A stretch of 64,000 nt of DNA, from positions 1 through 64,000 of IMG/VR virus record IMGVR_UViG_3300034407_002866. The stretch is one strand, 5' to 3'. The notes under the pieces were generated by a model, which was not told the DNA's origin, ran no database searches, and saw only the letters and a list, made by a program, of their open reading frames with translations. This document shows, piece by piece, positions 60,185-64,000 of the stretch. Source of the DNA: a virus. Numbering within the stretch: position 1 is the first letter of the stretch; the number at the start of each line of letters is the position of its first letter. A program made the position numbers and the translations under genes.

Positions 60185-60414
60185 ATTTAGAAAGTTTGAC
60201 CAATAACGCAGTCATCCGGTAAACTCCACTTCCACTTCCACACCTGTCGATCCCATTTCAGCCCCATCAAAGATACACTGCCAACCGCAGCAGGCGATTT
60301 CGTTGGCTATGCCCAGAACAATGTTCCTGTTTAAACAGTGTATCTATGGTGGAGCTGCCCGGTATCGAACCGGGGTCCAGTATGTGTCCACGTTGCTTCA
60401 ACGCTTACTAATTA

Positions 60415-60443
60415 TATATAATCCATTGTAGTCCAAATGTCAA
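60415..60443 (-). promoter_or_regulatory. Sigma70-type promoter of the tmRNA
   Basis: TTGACA (60443-60438), 17-nt spacer, TATATA (60420-60415); a TATAAT lies 4 nt further on. Same type as the early promoters. Confidence 0.75.
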
Positions 60444-60494
60444 CTATTTATTTAAATAACTTAATGTGTTACTATTATGTTACTATTATGTTAC

Positions 60495-60563
60495 CTAAGC
60501 GCCATCATCCATTTCTTTAAAATCGTCTTCTTCGGTATCTTCATATAGATATTCATCATTCAT
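60495..60563 (-). CDS. Acidic mini-protein (22 aa)
   Basis: ATG at 60563 overlaps the kdsB stop (ATGA). MNDEYLYEDTEEDD... is strongly acidic. Supported by coupling only. Confidence 0.4.
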   Translation of the reverse strand: MNDEYLYEDTEEDDFKEMDDGA

Positions 60564-61240
60564 TTGTTAGCTTCTTTCCATTTTTTAGCATCTTCTGGCG
60601 TGTTTATTTCTATTCCATTAAAGTCAGTTTGCAATACTCCAATGTCAAATCCATTTTTAAGCCAGCGTATTTGCTCTAAAGCTTCGATACGTTCTTCTTT
60701 TGTAATCTCCATATTAGGATACATTTCCAATGCCCATCGTTTATATCCATATATACCTAGGTGGTGATCGCCATAACCAGTGATACCTCTTCCAAACCAT
60801 AGACATTTATCACCTACTCTTACTAGCTTAACAGTGTTAGGATCATTCTGCAACTCAGAAGGCATTAATGCACACATAGTTGTAACAGTGTAGTTTTCCA
60901 AATGCCACTCAGTTTTTTCAATCATATGTTGAGTTACATCAGGCATATCACCTTGGACATTGATAAACTTATCATAATCATCAAAGAAAGAATTCTTAAT
61001 AGCACCTGCGCATCGCGCTGTGCCATTTTCATATTCACCTTCTTCAATCCAGCACTTGCTCGATCCAAATAAATTAAACACTCTCAGATCATCTGTAAGC
61101 ACATATGTATCTAAACCTGACTTCTTGCACTCATTATATACACGCTGTATCATGGGAACACCGCCAAGTAGAGTCAAAGGTTTACCTGGAAATCGTGTGC
61201 TTGCAAATCTAGCTGGTATTAATATTGCCGTTTTAGTCAT
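60560..61240 (-). CDS. kdsB: CMP-KDO synthetase
   Basis: A 226-residue KdsB: IPARFASTRFPGKPL (nucleotide loop), GGVPMIQRVYNE, VLTDD, INVQGDMPDV with the metal-binding Asp, and GIYGYKRWALE. It activates KDO as CMP-KDO for LPS or capsule. Slightly short and divergent in the middle, so a related sugar acid is possible. kdsA lies 138 nt upstream. Confidence 0.85.
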   Translation of the reverse strand: MTKTAILIPARFASTRFPGKPLTLLGGVPMIQRVYNECKKSGLDTYVLTDDLRVFNLFGSSKCWIEEGEYENGTARCAGAIKNSFFDDYDKFINVQGDMPDVTQHMIEKTEWHLENYTVTTMCALMPSELQNDPNTVKLVRVGDKCLWFGRGITGYGDHHLGIYGYKRWALEMYPNMEITKEERIEALEQIRWLKNGFDIGVLQTDFNGIEINTPEDAKKWKEANK

Positions 61241-61249
61241 TTATTGATC

Positions 61250-61366
61250 CTAATTACTTGTGTCTTTACTATTATCTATTGCAATTTGCACAAGTAAATA
61301 AGGAATGTAAGAAATTGTTAACCAAACACTCCAAAATATACAATTCCATAAAATTATGTCAGCCAA
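61250..61366 (-). CDS. Small membrane protein (38 aa), TTG start
   Basis: TTG at 61366 with AAGGAG 8 nt upstream; MADIILWNCIFWSVWLTISY... gives one membrane segment. It lies between kdsA and kdsB. Confidence 0.45.
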   Translation of the reverse strand: MADIILWNCIFWSVWLTISYIPYLLVQIAIDNSKDTSN

Positions 61367-61378
61367 TATATTATCTCC

Positions 61379-62158
61379 TTATTTACTAATAGCGATATTT
61401 ATTTTTTTTATTTGTTTTACTACAGCTTCAAAATTTTCTAATTTAAGCATATTTGGACCATCGCTTGGCGCGTCATCAGGCATAGCGTGGACTTCGAGGA
61501 AAAATGATTTGATCCCAAGAGCAGCCCCTGCATAAGAAAGGCTAGGCACGTAATCACGATTCCCACCGCTACTATCCCCCAATCCCCCGGGTTTTTGTAC
61601 AGAGTGCGTAACATCAAACACAATATCATTATCATAAGTGTTGAGCATGTAAATAAGACCAGTGTAATCAACAACGAGATTGTTATATCCAAAACTAGTA
61701 CCTCTTTCAGTTATCCAAACTTCTTTTGCACCATCACACTTGCTTAATACTCCCTTTACATCCCAAGGAGCCATAAATTGCCCTTTTTTGATATTTACAA
61801 TTTTATCTGTAGCACAGGCTGCTTTGATTAAATCAGTTTGTCGACACAAGAACGCTGGAATTTGATAAACATCAACTGCATCTTTAAATTCCTTTTCAAT
61901 CCTGGCAATCTGTACGACATCATGCACATCAGTAAGTGTTTTTACACCCAGTGTTACCTTTAGTGCAAGAAAGTCTGTTAATGTCGCATCCATACCTTGG
62001 CCGCGCTGACCGTTAGCACTACTCCGATTTGCTTTATCATAACTAGCTTTAAAGTAATATTCTATACCGTATTTGTCGCATACGCGTTTACACTCTTTAG
62101 CAATTTCTGCACTTTGTGCAAGTGTTTCGTGCTGGCATGGACCTGCAATAATTCTCAT
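61379..62158 (-). CDS. kdsA: KDO-8-phosphate synthase, metal-dependent type
   Basis: A 259-residue KdsA: IIAGPCQHET at the N-terminus, with C8 marking the metal-dependent class; FKASYDKANRSS; DVHDVVQ; FLCRQTDL; FDVTHSVQKPGG (His ligand), FLEVHAMP (Glu) and DDAPSDGPN (Asp). It joins PEP and arabinose-5-phosphate to KDO-8-P. With KdsB the phage covers the first and last steps; the KDO-8-P phosphatase would come from the host. Confidence 0.9.
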   Translation of the reverse strand: MRIIAGPCQHETLAQSAEIAKECKRVCDKYGIEYYFKASYDKANRSSANGQRGQGMDATLTDFLALKVTLGVKTLTDVHDVVQIARIEKEFKDAVDVYQIPAFLCRQTDLIKAACATDKIVNIKKGQFMAPWDVKGVLSKCDGAKEVWITERGTSFGYNNLVVDYTGLIYMLNTYDNDIVFDVTHSVQKPGGLGDSSGGNRDYVPSLSYAGAALGIKSFFLEVHAMPDDAPSDGPNMLKLENFEAVVKQIKKINIAISK

Positions 62159-62161
62159 TTA

Positions 62162-62464
62162 TTACTCTTTAATTTCAATGCTGCCAATACAACCAAACAC
62201 AATACTAGCAACCGTACCAACATAAGGTATAAGTATTGCTAAAACCCACAAAGTGTTAAGACCTGCATCACGCAAACGTTTTACAGTTACAGCAATAATT
62301 GCCCAAAGTGTTGCAATTAATGCAACCAATGCGACAAGCGCCCCTAGTGCTCCGGAACCTTCTAGCATTGTCATAGCAATTACGATTGCTATTATGCCTA
62401 CGATGTGTACTGCCCAAAATTCTTGGCGCTTTGCTACACCATTAAAATCAAAATATTTTTTCAT
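62162..62464 (-). CDS. DUF805-family membrane protein
   Basis: A 100-residue protein: YFDFNGVAKRQEFW (DUF805 entry motif), TVKRLRDAGLNTLW, and three membrane segments. Function of the family is unknown. Overlaps the cupin gene by 1 nt. Confidence 0.75.
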   Translation of the reverse strand: MKKYFDFNGVAKRQEFWAVHIVGIIAIVIAMTMLEGSGALGALVALVALIATLWAIIAVTVKRLRDAGLNTLWVLAILIPYVGTVASIVFGCIGSIEIKE

Positions 62465-62832
62465 TATTTTTTACCTTGTATTGATGTTCCGATAGTTCTT
62501 CGAACAATATCATCGTGATTAAATTCTGCCCAGTATAATTCAAAGGCCACTCCGTCCTCAACCCCTTCAAACTGGTGGATCTTCCCAGGTTTAACTTGAG
62601 TGAAATCACCAGGACCAAGAATTGTTTCATCAACCAAGCCAGCTTGATCTTCATCTTGCCATACCCTTACAATCATTTGACCAGATTCTACGTAAAACCC
62701 GTTCCATTTAAATTTATGTTCATGCTCTGAACACTTATAACCTTTGTTAAATTCAATTCTATGAAATTCCAATACGCCATTTGCGTGAATGAGTTCTGTA
62801 TTTCCCCAAATTTTTCCAGCTTTGATGCCCAT
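62464..62832 (-). CDS. Cupin-domain protein
   Basis: A 122-residue small cupin: CSEHEHKFKWNGFYVESGQMIV (His/His/Glu metal-binding motif 1, modified) and LGPGDFTQVKPGKIHQFEG (motif 2 with PG and His). Probably a sugar isomerase or epimerase-like or binding protein; grouped with the KDO genes. Confidence 0.7.
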   Translation of the reverse strand: MGIKAGKIWGNTELIHANGVLEFHRIEFNKGYKCSEHEHKFKWNGFYVESGQMIVRVWQDEDQAGLVDETILGPGDFTQVKPGKIHQFEGVEDGVAFELYWAEFNHDDIVRRTIGTSIQGKK

Positions 62833-62866
62833 GTATTTCTCCTAATAACAAATTCGCAAATAAAAA

Positions 62867-62885
62867 AAGGCTAACCGTTGGCCTT
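62867..62885 (-). terminator. Rho-independent terminator
   Basis: Minus strand AAGGCCAAC-G-GTTAGCCTT (one mismatch) followed by TTTTT, 33 nt past the stop of the glycine-zipper gene. Confidence 0.7.
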
Positions 62886-62917
62886 CGCGGGTTTATTACG
62901 CAACCACCCGAATTTAA

Positions 62918-63424
62918 TTAATCCAAAGATGGCTGGATTAAAACAGTTTGACCTAAAGTATAACGCTTAGTAGTTTCTTGAGTATAAGTATAACCGTTAT
63001 ACTCGTAACTGATATTGTATTTATAGATTGTTGGTTCATTTACAGTTTTTTGTATTGACTCACATTTTTGCTCAACGCGGTATCCAACTATTTCCTGTAC
63101 ACGTTTATTAGATGCTCTATTAGCGCCTAGAATAGCTCCTAAAACCGTCGCGGCGTCTTTTCCGCTACCATTACCAAACTGATTTCCAATAACTCCGCCT
63201 ATAATTGCTCCGGCAAAAACATCGCCATCAGAACCGCCGCCAGGTATCACGCGTTCTTGGTAAATAGGAACATCAACATCATAGCAGTTATTGTCATAGC
63301 GTGTTACATAATTATTTTTATAAACTGGATCTACTGATGTGATAGTAGCATAATTATTTGAATTACCTGCAAAAGAAAGTACAGGCAAGATTGATATTGC
63401 ACAAGCTGTGATTACGATTTTCAT
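62918..63424 (-). CDS. Glycine-zipper exported protein
   Basis: A 168-residue protein: signal peptide MKIVITACAISILPVLSFAG, then a glycine-zipper segment (VFAGAIIGGVIGNQFGNGSG, VLGAILGA) as in SlyB/17-kDa-antigen-like proteins, and a Tyr-rich beta C-terminus. It should insert in a host membrane. The first gene behind the promoter at 63445-63473. Confidence 0.7.
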   Translation of the reverse strand: MKIVITACAISILPVLSFAGNSNNYATITSVDPVYKNNYVTRYDNNCYDVDVPIYQERVIPGGGSDGDVFAGAIIGGVIGNQFGNGSGKDAATVLGAILGANRASNKRVQEIVGYRVEQKCESIQKTVNEPTIYKYNISYEYNGYTYTQETTKRYTLGQTVLIQPSLD

Positions 63425-63444
63425 ATTGATTCTCCTTATAATTA

Positions 63445-63473
63445 ATATTAATCTATAATGAACAAAATGTCAA
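63445..63473 (-). promoter_or_regulatory. Sigma70-type early promoter
   Basis: TTGACA (63473-63468), 17-nt spacer, TAATAT (63450-63445). Confidence 0.75.
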
Positions 63474-63949
63474 TAGAAACTATTAGCAAAATGATCTGCG
63501 CCGGAAATTGCAGCCAAAACATTTGGTTTTAATTTAACTCTATTTTCTGAAAGGCCAGTAACTCCTAATACATATCCTGCGGCTTGATGTGCAACGCAAT
63601 TAGAACCGTAAAGCGGATTTGTATTAACATCAAGATGTATTTCCACATCAAACTCATCAATGAACGGAATTAATTGAGTATATAATTCGCAAGATTTCAT
63701 TACTTCATTCATTAATCTCAAAGATGGTCTGTTTTTTCTTACATCATAATCTCTTTCAATAGACCTGTGCTTAAATACTTTGCATCCGCTCCGCCCATTC
63801 ATATGTACTACACAAACGGATGCGTATTTTGCGTGCCAAACTCCATTTTTATTAAAACGAACGGAATCAGTTCCAATGTATATTTTAGTATTTTGATCTA
63901 AAGAATACAATAAATTGACCAAATCTTCAATTTGGTTTTTATTTAACAT
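63470..63949 (-). CDS. RNase H-fold protein (DUF458/YkuK-like)
   Basis: A 159-residue protein: IYIGTDSVRF (first strand with Asp), YASVCVVHM, HLDVNTNPLYGSN (second acidic residue) and VKLKPNVLAAISGADHFAN (third). This is the layout of the RNase H-like YkuK family. Activity untested in the family as far as I know. Confidence 0.65.
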   Translation of the reverse strand: MLNKNQIEDLVNLLYSLDQNTKIYIGTDSVRFNKNGVWHAKYASVCVVHMNGRSGCKVFKHRSIERDYDVRKNRPSLRLMNEVMKSCELYTQLIPFIDEFDVEIHLDVNTNPLYGSNCVAHQAAGYVLGVTGLSENRVKLKPNVLAAISGADHFANSFY

Positions 63950-64000
63950 TATTAATTTTCCTATTAGAAATGTATGCGCCAGCTGGCTTTTTCATTGCTT

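Larger units (their letters stand above)
60076..60408 (-). ncRNA. ssrA: Circularly permuted two-piece tmRNA
   Basis: Minus strand, from about 60408. First comes the acceptor piece: T-arm CCCGG-TTCGATA-CCGGG, then CAGCTCC and a coded ACCA ending at 60347. Next an intervening segment (60346-60266) closed by AGATACACTG / CAGTGTATCT. Then the coding piece starts at 60265 with GGGGCTG, which pairs with CAGCTCC in a 7-bp stem having G3-U70, the alanine signal. The tag frame is at 60184-60143. This 3'-before-5' order is that of the two-piece tmRNAs of Alphaproteobacteria (also some cyanobacteria). It would rescue stalled ribosomes with host SmpB and AlaRS. Confidence 0.9.

Noticed and set aside
1-64000. 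tRNA genes
   Set aside because: Only the tmRNA T-arm gave a tRNA-like signal by eye; no other cloverleaf was seen. A tRNAscan run would settle it.
63939-64000. 3' end of a further minus-strand gene
   Set aside because: Two frames are possible in the last 60 bases (stops at 63939 or 63963), and too little is visible to choose one.

Overview
The window is one piece of a large, low-GC, T4-like myovirus genome. It carries a T4-type replication and late-transcription set (Dda, gp61-like primase, gp41-like helicase, UvsX, gp32, gp59-like loader, gp33-like co-activator, RNase H), T4-type nucleotide enzymes (NrdA, NrdB, thymidylate synthase, DHFR, glutaredoxin), tail parts (PAAR tip, collagen-like fibre, tail assembly chaperone) and a lysis cassette. 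All recognised genes but one lie on the minus strand, packed with 1-8 nt stop/start overlaps. The exception is a lipoprotein gene at 16178-16675. Marine origin is inferred from the gene set. The likely host is a Gram-negative alphaproteobacterium: the phage carries a circularly permuted two-piece tmRNA with an alphaproteobacterial-looking tag, a DUF1127 protein, spanins, KDO genes and a porin-like protein. No photosystem genes are present, so the bilin genes do not make it a cyanophage.

Layout (window coordinates, genes read right to left): 1-4374 tail fibre, chaperone and PAAR tip; 4425-10912 PhoH, HAD phosphatase, RNase H, a glycosyltransferase and a nucleotide kinase-like protein; 10909-19137 many small early genes, Dda helicase, glutaredoxin and membrane proteins; 18976-25223 SleB-type hydrolase, NrdA, NrdB, ThyA, DHFR, primase; 25284-27800 lysis cassette (holin candidate, overlapping spanins, GH19 endolysin) plus an acidic head-core-like protein; 27797-33599 virion and head-associated proteins; 33651-42814 a glycan cluster (sugar-nucleotide enzymes and about nine transferases); 42906-43495 three small genes including DUF1127; 43627-46952 a structural protein and two tagged enzymes; 47012-52444 replication core; 52463-53708 bilin reductase and heme oxygenase; 53783-56094 membrane proteins and a lipase; 56096-60067 a run of exported proteins ending in a porin-like protein; about 60076-60408 tmRNA; 60495-63949 KDO genes, cupin and an RNase H-like protein.

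How it fits together: early operons start from near-identical host-type promoters (TTGACA, 17 nt, TATATT-like), and T4-like late promoters (TATAAATA) precede several late genes. The most notable systems are: (1) a heme oxygenase plus PcyA/PcyX-type bilin reductase operon behind a perfect consensus promoter; (2) the phage-encoded permuted tmRNA; (3) seven proteins starting with a shared motif resembling the T4 capsid targeting sequence, ending in (L/I)-x-E, and including an alarmone-hydrolase-like HD enzyme, a ligase-like enzyme and a nuclease-like protein, which suggests enzymes packaged in the head; (4) a 3,6-dideoxyhexose-type sugar pathway with many glycosyltransferases; (5) a block of signal-peptide proteins next to the tmRNA.
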